Notes: generated from the sequence alone by a model not told the origin. 64,000 bases of DNA from Flavihumibacter fluminis (GCF_021491375.1 NZ_JAKEVY010000005.1:62001-126000); one strand, 5' to 3'; shown: positions 42,897 to 54,400, numbered from the stretch's first letter. Translations and numbers: made by a program.

Positions 42897-44450
42897 TTAT
42901 TTGGCTACATAGTTGGATGCAATGCTGCAGAATGCATCTGTTTGCTCCTGCTCCCATTGCAGGTCTTCTTTTAATTCCGTTGCCATCAGGTGTGCTACCA
43001 TGGCGGCTGCTGTAATAGCTGCTCCGGCATTTAACAAGATGGCTCTTGTTCTTCTGGCTAAAGCATCATCCACTGTCATGCACATTTCTTCGCGCACGGC
43101 CCAAACAATTTCTGCTTTTGTATAGGGCAGGTCCGGGTGAATTTTTTCAGCCAGGCTGGGATTCTCCTGTTGCAATGCCTTGATTTTTGCCCAGTCGCTT
43201 CCATAATAATACCCATGATCTGTATAGTTGGGTACCTGCATCGCTCCATGAATGGGAAGGTCCTGCGTTACACAAGGCCGGTCTTCCAGTTTACCTGCCT
43301 GGATAGCTACTTTCACAGCGTCTTCTGCCATCTTCCGGTAGGTAGTCCATTTACCTCCTGTTATACTGATGAGGCCGGATTCACTGGTTTCAATAAAATG
43401 ATCCCTCGATAATCCGGAAGTGCTGCTGGCATTGCCTTTCACCAGTGGACGTAATCCTGAAAACACCGACAATACATCACTTCGCTGGGGATCATTGGCC
43501 AGGTAGAGTTTGATATTATCAAGGATAAACTGGATTTCATCTTCCTTTGGTATGGGTTCCATACTGGGCTTGTCTACCGGTATATCAGTTGTTCCAATGA
43601 TGGTATGCTGATGCCAGGGAACTGCAAATAATACACGGCCATCAGATGTTTCAGGAATGAGGATGGCTGTATCTCCCGGCAAAAATTTCCTGTCTACTAC
43701 CAGGTGCGTACCCTGGCTCAGGGATAAGACCGGTTCTTTGGAAGGATCATCTGCCTTACGCAGATGGTCTGTAAATACGCCGGTAGCATTTACGAAGCAG
43801 CCGGCATGTATCGTGTAGGCATCTCCGTTAAGCTGATCTACCGCATCAATGGCAACCAGTTGGTTGTTCTCTTTATGCAGTCTGCCTGCCTTCATGTAAT
43901 TCAGTACTACCGCTCCCTGTTCAGCAGCCGTTTGTGCCATGTTGATGGCTAGCCTGGCATCATCAAACTGACCGTCGTGAAATAACACGCCACCTTTCAA
44001 TCCCTCCGGATCCAGTGTGGGGGCTCTTTCCAGGGTTTCCTCGCGCGACAGGAACAAGGATGGCCCAAGCCCAAGGTCACCTGCCATCCAGTCGTAGATT
44101 TTTAATCCGAGTCCGTAAAACGGCCCCTGCCACCACTTATAATTGGGTAACAGAAAGGATTGATTCTTTACCAGGTGTGGTGCATTCTTTCGCAAGCGTC
44201 CTCTTTCCTTCAACGCTTCCATTACCAGTTTTACATTTCCCTGTTGCAGGTAGCGTACCCCTCCATGCACCAGTTTGGTGGAACGGGAGGAAGTCCCTTT
44301 TGCAAAATCTGCCTGCTCTATAAGTATGGTTTTATATCCACGGGAAGCAGCATCAATTGCAATACCGAGTCCTGTTGCCCCACCGCCTACTATGCATATA
44401 TCCCAACGTGTAGTGCTCTTTAACTGGAGGATCATCTCCGAACGTAACAT
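42897..44450 (-). CDS. glpD: Aerobic glycerol-3-phosphate dehydrogenase
   Basis: The 517-residue FAD enzyme oxidises glycerol-3-phosphate to dihydroxyacetone phosphate and feeds electrons to quinones. The dinucleotide-binding motif is CIVGGGATGLGIAIDAASRG near residue 20, then SSRSTKLVHGGVRYLQQG near 54, TGGKWTTYRKMAEDA near 370, and the DAO C-terminal domain with EMCMTVDDALARRTRA. It lies between glpK (34 bases upstream) and glpF (15 bases downstream). Confidence 0.96.
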   Translation of the reverse strand: MLRSEMILQLKSTTRWDICIVGGGATGLGIAIDAASRGYKTILIEQADFAKGTSSRSTKLVHGGVRYLQQGNVKLVMEALKERGRLRKNAPHLVKNQSFLLPNYKWWQGPFYGLGLKIYDWMAGDLGLGPSLFLSREETLERAPTLDPEGLKGGVLFHDGQFDDARLAINMAQTAAEQGAVVLNYMKAGRLHKENNQLVAIDAVDQLNGDAYTIHAGCFVNATGVFTDHLRKADDPSKEPVLSLSQGTHLVVDRKFLPGDTAILIPETSDGRVLFAVPWHQHTIIGTTDIPVDKPSMEPIPKEDEIQFILDNIKLYLANDPQRSDVLSVFSGLRPLVKGNASSTSGLSRDHFIETSESGLISITGGKWTTYRKMAEDAVKVAIQAGKLEDRPCVTQDLPIHGAMQVPNYTDHGYYYGSDWAKIKALQQENPSLAEKIHPDLPYTKAEIVWAVREEMCMTVDDALARRTRAILLNAGAAITAAAMVAHLMATELKEDLQWEQEQTDAFCSIASNYVAK

Positions 44451-44484
44451 AATCAGTTTTTTTTCCGGTTCTTACTCTGAATTT

Positions 44485-45984
44485 CTATCGCTCATCAGCC
44501 CAGGCGATACTTGCTTTGATCGCCCTTTCCCATCCGCGTGTGAAGGATCTCATTTCTTCGGTTGTGCGTTCGGGATGGAACTCTTTCGCGGCCTTCCATT
44601 GCTGCTGGATATCGGCTGTGCTTTCCCAATAACCTACTCCCAATCCTGCCAGGTATGCAGCACCCAATGCGGTGGTTTCATATACTTCCGGACGAATAAC
44701 CGGCACCTGCAGCAGGTCACACTGGAATTGCATGAGCAGGTTATTGATGGTAGCTCCGCCATCCACCCTTAACTCTTTTATAGGTAAACCTGCATCGGCT
44801 TCCATGGCTTTTAGTACATCCATGGTTTGATAAGCAATGCTTTCCAGGCAGGCCCTCGCAATGTGCGCCCGCGTTGTGCCTCGCGTTAATCCAAAGACAG
44901 TTCCCCTTGCATGCTGGTTCCAGTGAGGTGCACCCAATCCGGCAAAGGCAGGTACAATGTAAACGCCATCGGTATCAGTAACCCGGGATGCCAGTTCTTC
45001 TATTTCAGCGGATGACCTGATCATATGCAAGCCATCACGCAGCCATTGTACCACTGCACCACCTATGAAAATACTGCCCTCAACAGCATACTCAACGCGG
45101 TTATTGAGTTTCCACGCAACCGTTGTCAGCAGTTTATTGGAGGAGTGCACAATTTTATCTCCGGTATGCATCAACATGAAACAACCGGTCCCATAGGTAT
45201 TTTTCACCATACCGGGAGTGGTACATTGCTGTCCGAAAAGTGCAGCCTGCTGATCACCTGCAATTCCAGCCAGGGGAATATTGGCAGTTTTAACCACCGA
45301 TTCCGTGACTCCATATATTTTGCTGCTTGGAATGATTTCAGGTAATACAGAGGCAGGAATATCGAAGAGCCTGAGTAACTCTTCATCCCATTCGCAGGTT
45401 TCGAGGTTCATCAGCATCGTGCGACTTGCATTGGATACATCTGTCGCATGTACTTTTCCGTTAGTTAGTTTCCAGTTCAGCCAGCAATCGATAGTGCCGA
45501 ATGCAAGTTCCCCTTTCACCGCTTTTTCTCTTGCGCCACTTACATTATCCAGGATCCATTTCAATTTGGTAGCGGAGAAATAGGCATCAATTACCAAACC
45601 GGTTTTGGACTGGATGAGGGGGGCCAGGCCATCTGCTTTGAGTTGATCGCAATAGCTTGCCGTTCGGCGATCCTGCCAAACAATGGCATTGTAGATCGGT
45701 TTGGAACTGGCCCTGTCCCAAACTACTGTAGTTTCCCGCTGGTTGGTAATGCCTATCGCAGCAATATCAGCTGTGGTTAAGGAGGCTTTAGCGATGGCCT
45801 CTGCCATCACGGAAAATTGGGTAGCCCATATTTCCTCCGCATCGTGTTCAACCCATCCGGGTTGGGGATATAGTTGAGTGAATTCTTTCTGCGCGATATG
45901 ACAGATCTGCCCGTATTTATCAAATAAGATTGCTCTGGAGCTGGTCGTTCCCTGGTCAAGTGCTAAAATGTATTTTTCCGGCAT
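44485..45984 (-). CDS. glpK: Glycerol kinase
   Basis: The 499-residue FGGY kinase phosphorylates glycerol. The N-terminal phosphate loop is [15 protein letters not shown], followed by [22 protein letters not shown], and the C-terminal family signature around [17 protein letters not shown]. The start [12 protein letters not shown] at 45984 is the family start; an ATG 30 bases upstream adds a non-conserved leader. It heads the glp operon; a TATATTTTG box on the minus strand at about 46012-46020 is the likely promoter. Confidence 0.96.
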   Translation of the reverse strand: MPEKYILALDQGTTSSRAILFDKYGQICHIAQKEFTQLYPQPGWVEHDAEEIWATQFSVMAEAIAKASLTTADIAAIGITNQRETTVVWDRASSKPIYNAIVWQDRRTASYCDQLKADGLAPLIQSKTGLVIDAYFSATKLKWILDNVSGAREKAVKGELAFGTIDCWLNWKLTNGKVHATDVSNASRTMLMNLETCEWDEELLRLFDIPASVLPEIIPSSKIYGVTESVVKTANIPLAGIAGDQQAALFGQQCTTPGMVKNTYGTGCFMLMHTGDKIVHSSNKLLTTVAWKLNNRVEYAVEGSIFIGGAVVQWLRDGLHMIRSSAEIEELASRVTDTDGVYIVPAFAGLGAPHWNQHARGTVFGLTRGTTRAHIARACLESIAYQTMDVLKAMEADAGLPIKELRVDGGATINNLLMQFQCDLLQVPVIRPEVYETTALGAAYLAGLGVGYWESTADIQQQWKAAKEFHPERTTEEMRSFTRGWERAIKASIAWADER

Positions 45985-45990
45985 GCATCG

Positions 45991-46020
45991 AATTTTGCTT
46001 TTTAAGATAAGCAAAATATA
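45991..46020 (-). promoter_or_regulatory. glpK promoter region with small inverted repeat
   Basis: On the minus strand TATATTTTGC (a -7-like box) is followed by an inverted pair ATTTTGC/GCAAAAT around a 12-base spacer, ending 7 bases before the glpK ATG. It could be an operator or a leader stem for the glp operon. Confidence 0.35.
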
Positions 46021-46031
46021 CTGGTTCGGGA

Positions 46032-48551
46032 CTAGAATGCCAATCGGAAACTTCCAAAAATGCCAAAGCGACCTACTCTTGCTTCTGGTAGGGGGCGTGG
46101 ACTTACCCTCCAGACGAAATCCAGCCGGAATACCTTCAGGATATTATCCACCCCGGTACCCAGTTCAATGTAGGTCTTTCCATCCAGGTTTTGAAACTGG
46201 TTGAACGCGTTGTCGAAGTTCAGGGCGCGGTTCGCTTCAGACAGATCACCACTGATTCCCTTCGCTGTCCAGAACTGCCGGAATTTTAATTTCCTGGTTA
46301 ATGGTATCAGCCTGAATATCCCATTTCCGATATTATGCTCTACGTTGAATCCAATATAACGGTCATGGATATACTCAAATCGCTGCATCAGGTTGAATGC
46401 ATATTTATTGTAGTAATAAATTTCATTTCCCGGTGCAACATTCAATAACATATAAGGGAGGGTTCCGGTGGTTTTTCCTCCAAACAGATTATAGTAGAGT
46501 GTTCCCACAGGCGCCACTTTTACATAATCAGAGATGCTCAGATAATATTTGTTGTAGCTGTAATCGCTGTTAAACACACCCGGAAACCCGCGAGCATACA
46601 TAAACTCAACAATAGGGTAGGAGCTACCCAGGCTGAAGCGGTTGAAATTGGTTTCGAAGAATCGCTCATTGTAACCAAATCGCAATTTAATGGCCATTTC
46701 GAAATTGGTTAAGGGCGTTCCTTTTTCTCCATTGATCTGGAATATTTCCTTCGGTGGAATATTTTTCAATGGATCAAAACTTTTATGTGTACCAATGATG
46801 GTAGCAGATATGCCGGGACTCCATTCTTTAAAATACTCCAGCTTGGCTTCCTTGATCTGCATGAACTTGATCGGTATGCCCGGCTTTCGGATCGCAAGTG
46901 CAAAGATGTTGTCCGTACTTATTTCATCATAATACACCTGGCCATTATCCAGATCCTTGGTATAACTACCATGAATATACGATCGGGGCGATCTGCTGAA
47001 CAGGTACTTGGCCTCCGCCTTGTATTTAAACACCCGGTCGCCAAAACCATAAGCCAGGTAACCGTGCAGGTAGAGGTCTTTATGAAACTTGGTGTTGGTT
47101 CCGAGGTCAAAGCGGGTACGGAATCCCTCCCAGAGGTTACCGGTGAACCAGTTGTACCAGGGACCGATTTCAAAATTGCCCACATTTCGGTAACCGGTAG
47201 CCAAAAAGTTGATCGTAGTTACATATCGTTTGAACAGCGGCATTTTCTGCAGCGTGTCAATCATATCATAAATCGCTTTCTCATTTTTGGTAAGTGATTC
47301 ATGTCGAGAGTCAGACCAGTAACTGTCTTCTTTTTTCATTGCGCCTTCCGCAAACAGGATTTCTGACTGAACTTTATTTTTAGCAATGGTATCCCGTATA
47401 AATTGCTGGTCAACCACTACATTTCGATAAGTAGTGGTTTTTCTGCCAATCACTCCAAACCTGGATTTTCCAATCGGTGCAATATCTGCCACGAATTTAT
47501 CCTTTGAAAGAAACCAGGTACTGTCGCTGATCAATGAGAACTCCTGGATCAGGGAAAGTTTATCTATAAAATTGATATTGGCTTCACGGCTCAGGTGCAG
47601 GGTCATTTTCTGAATGGCCCAGGTAGGATCATGCACCCAGGCATCCCCTTCAAAAGTATTTTCACCCCGGCGCTTTGGCTGAAATACAAAATGAATCAGT
47701 CGCTGGCCGGCAACATACTGCGTGTCCAGCACCGTATAATTATAATAAGCCGGACCGTTATCACTCAACGGACTCACAAACTGTTTGTCGAAAACCGGAA
47801 TAAAATTGTTGTAGATATTGATATTCTGCTCGGTTCCTCCCAACAGTTTGGAAATACTTTCATTTTCCACCCCCATGGTTTTAACGCCCTTGATAATTTC
47901 GCGGGTTCTCCAGGGTGATTTCTGATAATAATAATTTGAGATGGTTTCAGTCAGGTAAACAGGTAGGAAGGGCTGACCTTCCGTAGTATCCACATTGTCA
48001 AAAATGAAATCAAAGGGTTTAAGCGGACCTAATTCCTTCAGTTTTTCCTTGTTGATGCGGTTCAGGTCAAGTTCCAGCTTGTTGTATAATTCGTAGGTGA
48101 AATTGCTGAACCGGTAGCGATCGTTGTATGGTTTGCGCTTATTGATTCTTTTCCACATGAGGTAGCCGCGATCAATTTTACGCTTCACGATAACTTCCTT
48201 GGTGTACTTACCGCGGTCCAATGCCAGCACCAGCTCCATTACCTGGCCGTCGGCTGAAATCTGGGTCATGCCCGGATGAATGGGAATTTTCAGATCCTGG
48301 TAACCAACATAGGTAACAACCAGGGTATCTGTTGGCCATTCGGCAAAGCGAAATTCAAAATGCCCCGCCGAGTCAGTCAGTTTTCCCTGGGTACCGGCGA
48401 GGAATTGAATAGAAGCAAAGGGAATCCTTTCCTCACTCAACTTGTCCTTCACGTAGCCCCGGATGGTTTTGGTTTGCGCCTGGGTGAATAAGGTTAATAA
48501 TAAGGAAAGCACTAGCCCGACTGCACGTAGCCGAATGGGTCTCAGTTCCAT
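46032..48551 (-). CDS. DUF5686 outer-membrane protein with carboxypeptidase-regulatory-like domain
   Basis: The 839-residue protein has a signal peptide ([14 protein letters not shown]), a carboxypeptidase-regulatory-like (CarboxypepD_reg) domain at about 27-110 ([19 protein letters not shown]) and a long DUF5686 region with many amphipathic strands, ending [11 protein letters not shown] with terminal Phe. It is predicted to be an outer-membrane barrel of the kind common in Bacteroidota; cargo or function unknown. The TAATTTTG box lies seven bases before the ATG. It is divergent from the regulator/CreD operon. Confidence 0.88.
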   Translation of the reverse strand: MELRPIRLRAVGLVLSLLLTLFTQAQTKTIRGYVKDKLSEERIPFASIQFLAGTQGKLTDSAGHFEFRFAEWPTDTLVVTYVGYQDLKIPIHPGMTQISADGQVMELVLALDRGKYTKEVIVKRKIDRGYLMWKRINKRKPYNDRYRFSNFTYELYNKLELDLNRINKEKLKELGPLKPFDFIFDNVDTTEGQPFLPVYLTETISNYYYQKSPWRTREIIKGVKTMGVENESISKLLGGTEQNINIYNNFIPVFDKQFVSPLSDNGPAYYNYTVLDTQYVAGQRLIHFVFQPKRRGENTFEGDAWVHDPTWAIQKMTLHLSREANINFIDKLSLIQEFSLISDSTWFLSKDKFVADIAPIGKSRFGVIGRKTTTYRNVVVDQQFIRDTIAKNKVQSEILFAEGAMKKEDSYWSDSRHESLTKNEKAIYDMIDTLQKMPLFKRYVTTINFLATGYRNVGNFEIGPWYNWFTGNLWEGFRTRFDLGTNTKFHKDLYLHGYLAYGFGDRVFKYKAEAKYLFSRSPRSYIHGSYTKDLDNGQVYYDEISTDNIFALAIRKPGIPIKFMQIKEAKLEYFKEWSPGISATIIGTHKSFDPLKNIPPKEIFQINGEKGTPLTNFEMAIKLRFGYNERFFETNFNRFSLGSSYPIVEFMYARGFPGVFNSDYSYNKYYLSISDYVKVAPVGTLYYNLFGGKTTGTLPYMLLNVAPGNEIYYYNKYAFNLMQRFEYIHDRYIGFNVEHNIGNGIFRLIPLTRKLKFRQFWTAKGISGDLSEANRALNFDNAFNQFQNLDGKTYIELGTGVDNILKVFRLDFVWRVSPRPLPEARVGRFGIFGSFRLAF

Positions 48552-48558
48552 AGAAGCG

Positions 48559-48566
48559 CAAAATTA
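48559..48566 (-). promoter_or_regulatory. -7 box seven bases from the DUF5686 start
   Basis: The complement reads TAATTTTG, a TAnnTTTG match, seven bases from the ATG. Confidence 0.45.
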
Positions 48567-48592
48567 GGATATAGAATGATGGATTTACCGAA

Positions 48593-48610
48593 TTTAACAG
48601 ATGTGTTAAA
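48593..48610. promoter_or_regulatory. FNR/CRP-like dyad TTTAACA-N4-TGTTAAA
   Basis: Perfect 7-base arms with a four-base spacer have the geometry of Crp/Fnr-family sites. It lies between the divergent DUF5686 gene and the CreD operon and might serve either. A second perfect palindrome, GAAATCCGGATTTC, is at 48623-48636. No regulator of this family is nearby, so the assignment is by geometry only. Confidence 0.35.
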
Positions 48611-48643
48611 AAGGAATATTTTGAAATCCGGATTTCCTTTATT

Positions 48644-48670
48644 TACTTTGAAATTCAAAGTGCTTTAGTA
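48644..48670. promoter_or_regulatory. Operator copy 1, before the membrane protein/regulator operon
   Basis: The core is the palindrome ACTTTGAA-A-TTCAAAGT, followed by GCTTTAGTA, and ends three bases before the ATG at 48674. Nearly the same sequence appears at 49616, so it is probably bound by the winged-helix regulator encoded between the two copies. Confidence 0.6.
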
Positions 48671-48673
48671 AAT

Positions 48674-49291
48674 ATGGAAACAAGTTCATACCAGGACCTT
48701 CGGGAGATCCGCCAGATGATGGAAAAAAGCAGCCGGTTCATCAGCCTGAGTGGCTGGAGTGGGATTGCTGCTGGTATTTCGGCCCTGGTGGGTGCATTTT
48801 TTGCCAACCGGTACATAAAAGCCTACTATGCAAATGCATATGGTACGCCGGATGCTTGTCCCGCCTGCCTGAAACAGGACCTGATGGTGATTGCCGGCCT
48901 GGTATTTATCAGCGCCCTGGTACTTGCTTTCTTTTTTACTTATACCCGCTCCAAGAGAGATGGAGTTGCCATTTGGGGTACAACTGCACGCAAACTGCTC
49001 TGGAATACCATGTTACCCATGGCAGTTGGTGCGGTATTTATTTTCCACCTGATGGAAATGCAATATTATTCTCTGGTTGGAGCCAGCTCCCTGCTTTTTT
49101 ACGGACTTGCACTCGTGAATGGCAGTAAATATACCCTGGGTGAGATCCGGTTTTTGGGATATGGACAACTGATCACCGGATTCTATTGCCTTTGGTTTCC
49201 TGGTAACGGGCTGGCTGCCTGGGCCTTTGGATTTGGTATCTTGCACATTGTATATGGAATTGCTATGTGGTGGAAATATGAAAGGAATTAA
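48674..49291 (+). CDS. Polytopic membrane protein, unknown function
   Basis: The 205-residue protein has a short cytoplasmic start (YQDLREIRQMMEKSSRFISL) followed by about six hydrophobic helices. Two cysteines (CPAC) lie in the first external loop near residue 62. I do not recognise a family. It is the first gene of an operon with a winged-helix regulator (12 bases downstream) and CreD, suggesting an envelope-related job controlled by that regulator. Confidence 0.75.
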   Translation: METSSYQDLREIRQMMEKSSRFISLSGWSGIAAGISALVGAFFANRYIKAYYANAYGTPDACPACLKQDLMVIAGLVFISALVLAFFFTYTRSKRDGVAIWGTTARKLLWNTMLPMAVGAVFIFHLMEMQYYSLVGASSLLFYGLALVNGSKYTLGEIRFLGYGQLITGFYCLWFPGNGLAAWAFGFGILHIVYGIAMWWKYERN

Positions 49292-49303
49292 GCCGCGACA
49301 GAC

Positions 49304-49600
49304 ATGAATCCGATAGATCAGTTAAATAAAATATTCGATAGCCGTATCCGGCTTGGCATCATGAGTTCACTGCTGGTGAATGAGAAGATGAGCTTCAACG
49401 AGCTCAAAGAACTCATTGGTGTAACCGACGGCAACCTGGCTTCTCACCTTAAAACCCTGGAAGACAGCGGGTACGTCAAAGTACAGAAAGGTTTTATCGG
49501 GCGTAAAACAAATACCTCTTATTCTGTAACAAAAGCAGGCGAAAAAGCCTTCAAACAACACCTGGATGCATTGGAAAAAATGATCCGGTCTATACAGTAA
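49304..49600 (+). CDS. Winged-helix transcriptional regulator (HTH_34/ArsR-like)
   Basis: The 98-residue protein is a compact winged-helix DNA-binding protein of the PF13601 type: FDSRIRLGIMSSLLVNEKM, recognition helix TDGNLASHLKTLEDSGYV and wing KGFIGRKTNTSYSVT, then a dimerising helix. No ligand cysteine pair is visible. It is flanked by two copies of the same palindrome (48644 and 49616), which suggests it regulates its own operon and creD. Confidence 0.9.
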   Translation: MNPIDQLNKIFDSRIRLGIMSSLLVNEKMSFNELKELIGVTDGNLASHLKTLEDSGYVKVQKGFIGRKTNTSYSVTKAGEKAFKQHLDALEKMIRSIQ

Positions 49601-49615
49601 TTTTTTTTATCTAAA

Positions 49616-49642
49616 TACTTTGAAATGCAAAGCGCTTTGAAT
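49616..49642. promoter_or_regulatory. Operator copy 2, overlapping the creD start
   Basis: The core ACTTTGAAATGCAAAG is followed by CGCTTTGAAT and aligns closely with the copy at 48644. The CreD start codon at 49625 lies inside it, so a bound repressor would cover the start. This also makes a downstream start plausible. Confidence 0.55.
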
Positions 49643-51382
49643 AATAAGTTATCTGCCCTCGCACAGATGGCGATCTATATATGGATCCGGACTGCCCTGA
49701 TTTTTGCGCTCCTGTTGATGGTGGGTTTTTTATTGCTCCTGCCGGAAGATGATATGAGCTGGCTGCTGGCGTTGGTTCCAGGCTCTTTAGTTGCCAGTAT
49801 TCCTTCACTGGTAGTAGTGTTTGTCGGAACTGTTATCATCACCCGTACCTTGGATCAATATCTCCGACGCCTGAAATCTTTCCTGCTGCTGCTGGCAGGA
49901 ATCGTGCTCGTGCATTCCGCAGGAATGGCCCTGCTCATTCTCTTCCTGGGAGGCAGACCAGAGGAATGGCAATTGTGGATGGCACTTACCGCCGCGCTGC
50001 TGCTTTCGGTTATACTTGGTAGTTACCTGACACGGAAACGGATTTACCATGTGCTTATACTAAATCAATCATACCAATCAATTATGGAACAACAAACCAA
50101 CTCTCCGATTTTATTTAAAGGAATCATAACCGGGGTTCTGATCCTGCTTATGATGATTCCCACCCTGTTTATTTCCAGCCTGGTGCAGGAACGTAAAGCC
50201 CGCCAGCGCGAAATCGTGGAGGAAGACAGCAAACGATGGGCCGGTGCGCAGGAATTATCCGGCATCTTCCTGGTATTACCCTATGAGCAGCCTTTCAAAG
50301 ATGAAAAGGGTAAAGAAACGATGATCCGCAAGGAGCTTGTGGTATTGCCGGAGGATCTTACTGTTGGAAGTACTATGGAACCGGTAGTACGTACCCGCAG
50401 TATTTACAAAGTGCTGCTGTACCGCACCGATACCAAATTCTCAGGTCATTTTGCCATTCAGTTACCAAAAGAAATCCTGCCGGAACAGGTTATCTGGAAA
50501 GATGCCAGCATCAACATGGGTTTATCTGATATCAAGGGTATTGAAGAAAAAGTGGTAGTTAAACTGGGTACACAGGAACTGGAATTATCCCCGGGTTTAC
50601 CTAATAAGGAATTGGTTAAAACTGGTTTGTCCGCACTGGTTGATTTAACCGGTCTGGATCCTGCCAAACTTTCCTTTTCAACACAACTGAAACTTCGCGG
50701 CAGTGAACAATTACATTTTGTTCCCCTTGCAGGTAACAGTACCTACGAAGTAAAATCAACCTGGCCCAGTCCTTCTTTTGATGGTACCAGTCTGCCTGCC
50801 AAACATCTCGTTCAGGACAGCGGATTTTCTGCCAGCTGGTCGTTTAGCAAAGCCAATCTGCCCTTCGGCACCATATTACGCGAAGTTGATCTAAACGAAA
50901 CTGATTTTTCTTTTGGTGTATCCATGATCCAGCCTGCAGATCACTATGCTAAAACAGAACGCAGTGTGAAGTATGCCATCCTCTTTATTGGTCTTACGTT
51001 CTCTCTCTTTTTCGTAATCGAACTGATGCAGAAGAAGCCGGTACACCCGGTTCAGTATGTACTGATTGGTATTGCGCTTTCTGTTTTTTATACACTCTTG
51101 TTATCGGTTTCGGAGTTCCTGCCTTTTGATTCGGCCTATGGAATTGCAGCAATTGCTACCATTCTGCTGATTACTCTTTATGCGAATGCTCATTTTAAAA
51201 GCTGGAAAACGGCATCCCTGTTTGCACTGGTTCTTAGTTGTCTTTATCTCTTTGCCTTCATACTGGTTCGCCTGGAAGATACAGCCCTCCTGGTTGGAAG
51301 CATCGGACTCTTCCTGATTCTCGCATTGGTTATGTATGGTACCCGGAAAATCAACTGGTATCCTGCTGTGCCGGTATCCTGA
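49625..51382 (+). CDS. creD: CreD-family inner-membrane protein with extra four-helix N-terminal domain
   Basis: The 585-residue frame has two parts. Residues 1-150 hold four hydrophobic helices (about 19-37, 47-66, 84-106, 118-135) and resemble a stand-alone small membrane protein. From residue 154 (MEQQTNSPILFKG) a typical CreD begins: one helix near 162-184, a periplasmic domain with FLVLPYEQPF and LSFSTQLKLRGSEQL, and five helices from about 440. CreD proteins are about 430-450 residues and are linked to envelope integrity and beta-lactam stress. The internal ATG at 50084 could still start CreD alone. The fusion has no frameshift signature. Confidence 0.85.
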   Translation: MQSALNNKLSALAQMAIYIWIRTALIFALLLMVGFLLLLPEDDMSWLLALVPGSLVASIPSLVVVFVGTVIITRTLDQYLRRLKSFLLLLAGIVLVHSAGMALLILFLGGRPEEWQLWMALTAALLLSVILGSYLTRKRIYHVLILNQSYQSIMEQQTNSPILFKGIITGVLILLMMIPTLFISSLVQERKARQREIVEEDSKRWAGAQELSGIFLVLPYEQPFKDEKGKETMIRKELVVLPEDLTVGSTMEPVVRTRSIYKVLLYRTDTKFSGHFAIQLPKEILPEQVIWKDASINMGLSDIKGIEEKVVVKLGTQELELSPGLPNKELVKTGLSALVDLTGLDPAKLSFSTQLKLRGSEQLHFVPLAGNSTYEVKSTWPSPSFDGTSLPAKHLVQDSGFSASWSFSKANLPFGTILREVDLNETDFSFGVSMIQPADHYAKTERSVKYAILFIGLTFSLFFVIELMQKKPVHPVQYVLIGIALSVFYTLLLSVSEFLPFDSAYGIAAIATILLITLYANAHFKSWKTASLFALVLSCLYLFAFILVRLEDTALLVGSIGLFLILALVMYGTRKINWYPAVPVS

Positions 51383-51388
51383 ACCCAC

Positions 51389-51428
51389 AAAAAAAAAGAG
51401 GCTGCATCAATTACTGATGCAGCCTCTT
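51389..51428. terminator. Bidirectional terminator between creD and the convergent large gene
   Basis: A 14-bp perfect stem (AAGAGGCTGCATCA and complement) with a five-base loop is flanked by an A-tract that becomes a nine-T tail on the minus strand. It terminates the minus-strand gene and probably creD as well. Confidence 0.88.
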
Positions 51429-51449
51429 CGTTTATACCTTACTGTTTGT

Positions 51450-54400
51450 TTAGAAATCGATGCCCATTGCAAAATGCCAGATCGGTTTTCCTTTGAATAC
51501 ACCATTCATCTCCCAACCGGTATCCAGTCTCAGGAAATAACCCAGCAGCGTTGATCTTGCACCAAATCCATATCCGCCAACAAAGGGACCAACACCACCC
51601 GCTTTGATCTTAACCAGCACATTTCCTTCCTGGTAAACTCTCGACGGGCGCTGAATGCCATTGTAGCTGCCATTCCAGGCAGTTCCAAGATCTACAAACT
51701 GTACCAACTGGAAATTTCGTAAAAACGCATTGTTGATCGGGCGCTTCAGCAGGGTAGTAAATACAGGGAACCGGAATTCACTGTTTATTACCACAGCATT
51801 GTTTCCGTTGGTGATATTCTGGCGGTGACCTCTCATGTTCACAGCCAATGCCTGGAAGGCATAGTCTGGATCCTGCGGTTGTACTTCATTGTTAGCCTTG
51901 GGGAATAACCACCCATCCTGGCCGCCCAGGTAGTACACGATTTTTTTATCACCCCAGGAGAAGTCTGCCGCAACACGTCCTGCCCAGATAAAATTCTGGA
52001 AGATGGGATAATAATAACGCGCATCCCAACCCAGGTTGAAGGTATTTCTGCCGGCAATGGTTTTATTGGTATTCGCCAGTTGTGTATTATAATCAATATA
52101 GGCTTTGTAGCGAAGTCCGTTTAATATGTTCAGGGTTTTCTGAACTGTATTGTCATGTACATATTCGAGGCGCAACAAACCATAGGTCTGTTTGGAATCA
52201 TCAATGGTCAGGGTCTGCGGAGGATCAGAGATGGCTTTGATTACCACTTTGTCGGAACGAACGCCTGCATTGATACGCAAACTCCGGATCTTATCAAAGG
52301 GATAACGTATTCCTAGCTGGTAGAGGTTGGTGAATAACTTGGCCGGACCAAATATGCCTCCACCCAGGTTGGCTGAACCCACATCCGTACGACGATAATA
52401 CAATGCACTATAATCAAACCGGTGTTTCAGGTAATCCACTCTTGCCAGGTATTCAGAACCTGAATTAAAGAGCGACTGAGACCCGGGTATGAATATATTC
52501 GGTTGTCCTACATTGATAGGAAATCCTTGTCCGGCTGTATTTATAAGGGGTGATCTGAACATACCTGTAAACCGCAGATCTTCCATCATATCATACACAG
52601 TCACTTTGAACATACCATTGAATCCATTATTGGCACTGTTCGTTACTGGTAATGATCCGGTGAAGGGTTCATAGCGCGTTACCAATACATCGTTGTTAAA
52701 CAATGAACCTGTTACCTGGTCTACTGAGAATTTCCAGGTATAATCAAATCGTCCGGCTTTTTTCAATACTGTTGGAGCCTCTTCTTCCAGTCTTTTTTGC
52801 CTGTTTCGGGCGATGGCAGCAGAATCTACCGGCTCATCATCAAATTCAGATTCAAATTCGATGGTGGGTACTTTTCTGGCAGTATCAACCGGCGCAGTCG
52901 GACGAATTTGTGCAGGTATTCCTCTTGCCAGTCTCAATTGGTCTACTGTCCGTTTCCGGAAATCTGTTGGCCTTGGATTGATATTTCTCTTGCGCAGGGT
53001 ATTCTCATCCACTTTCAGTTTGTACAGGAATTTTAACTCTCCTTCCTGGCGCACTTCACTTACTATATCATTGTCTCCGGCTGACTTGGTTTCCTTCAAT
53101 CCACTCTGGTAGTTGGTTATCGGAAATACATATGCAGAATCGTTGGTAATCGAGAAGGTATAAATGGTATCAGGCTCTGTTTTGTCATAGAACTTCAGCA
53201 GTGAATCCAGATCCCTGTAATCCGGATTTCGAAGGATATCATCACCCACCTGGTAAATGGTATCTACTCCGGCTCTTGTAGTGGAGAAGAAGCCGGCATA
53301 CCGGTTGTTTATACCGTTTTCATCTGCTGCAAAAGTGAAGTGATTGGTATTGTATTGTGTTGGATACCGCGCATTTCCATATTTCAGGTTACTCAGCTGA
53401 GAGATCTGCTTGAACTCGCTTTTGTTGAAATTATCAACCAGGAAAATATTGTAGCGATAATTGGAAGGAAGCACGGTATCAGCTGATGGCGCATTCGCGG
53501 ATGGCCTGTTGGAAGCATAGAGAATTCCCATTTTATTGGGGAAGCTCACAAAACTTGGATCCAGATCATCGTACACATCATTGGTGACCTGCTCTACTCG
53601 TTCCCTGTCGATCTTAAACGTGAAGATATCAGACTGGCCGTTTTTCACAGCACTCAGCAGGAGCGTGTTGTCATCGTTCATGAACTTGATATCCTGTATC
53701 TGTTCAAACTGATCCAGTACCAGTTTGTCGCGTTTAATCCTGCTGAATATATCATAGGTGAACATGCGGATCTTGCCTTCCGTACTGTACACTACCAGGA
53801 GTTTATTCCCTTTGCCATTCCAGGCTAATAAAGGATAATGCGGGTCCTGTTTTGCTTCGATATTACGAACCCCGTTTTTTAGCAGTACTTTTTTCGTTAC
53901 ATAATCTTCATAGAAGAGTACGCACTGCAATCCTTTTTTGAATTCCACCACTGCATAGGCCTGGCTTCTGGCAACCGGATTCGGAGTGAAATTATAGTAG
54001 TCGAGGTTTTTGTTCACCTCTTCCACTACCGACATGGTTCCTTTCGGATTGTTTCTTCTTCCGCGGATATCCTTGTAATATTTATCCTCGTTATAGCTCA
54101 TGAAATCAGACAGTACCTCTTTGAATTTCTTCTTCGCGATGCGGTTGGAAGCACCATTCAGGTTACGGTACAATCTTGCCAGGTAGAGGAAATACTTGGT
54201 ATTGTCTTTTTTGTAAATCTCTTCGATATAACGCCAGAATGCATGTCCCGCCAGGTCTGGTTGTTCAAAAGCAAACTGGTAGAAATTCCGGTATCTTCCG
54301 GAGAGCATGGCTGATTTCAATTGATCATCCAGCTGCGTGCTCCAGTTCTCTGCAGCATAGGCCACAAAACCATCCGTCATCCATTTGGGTAAATCGAGTA

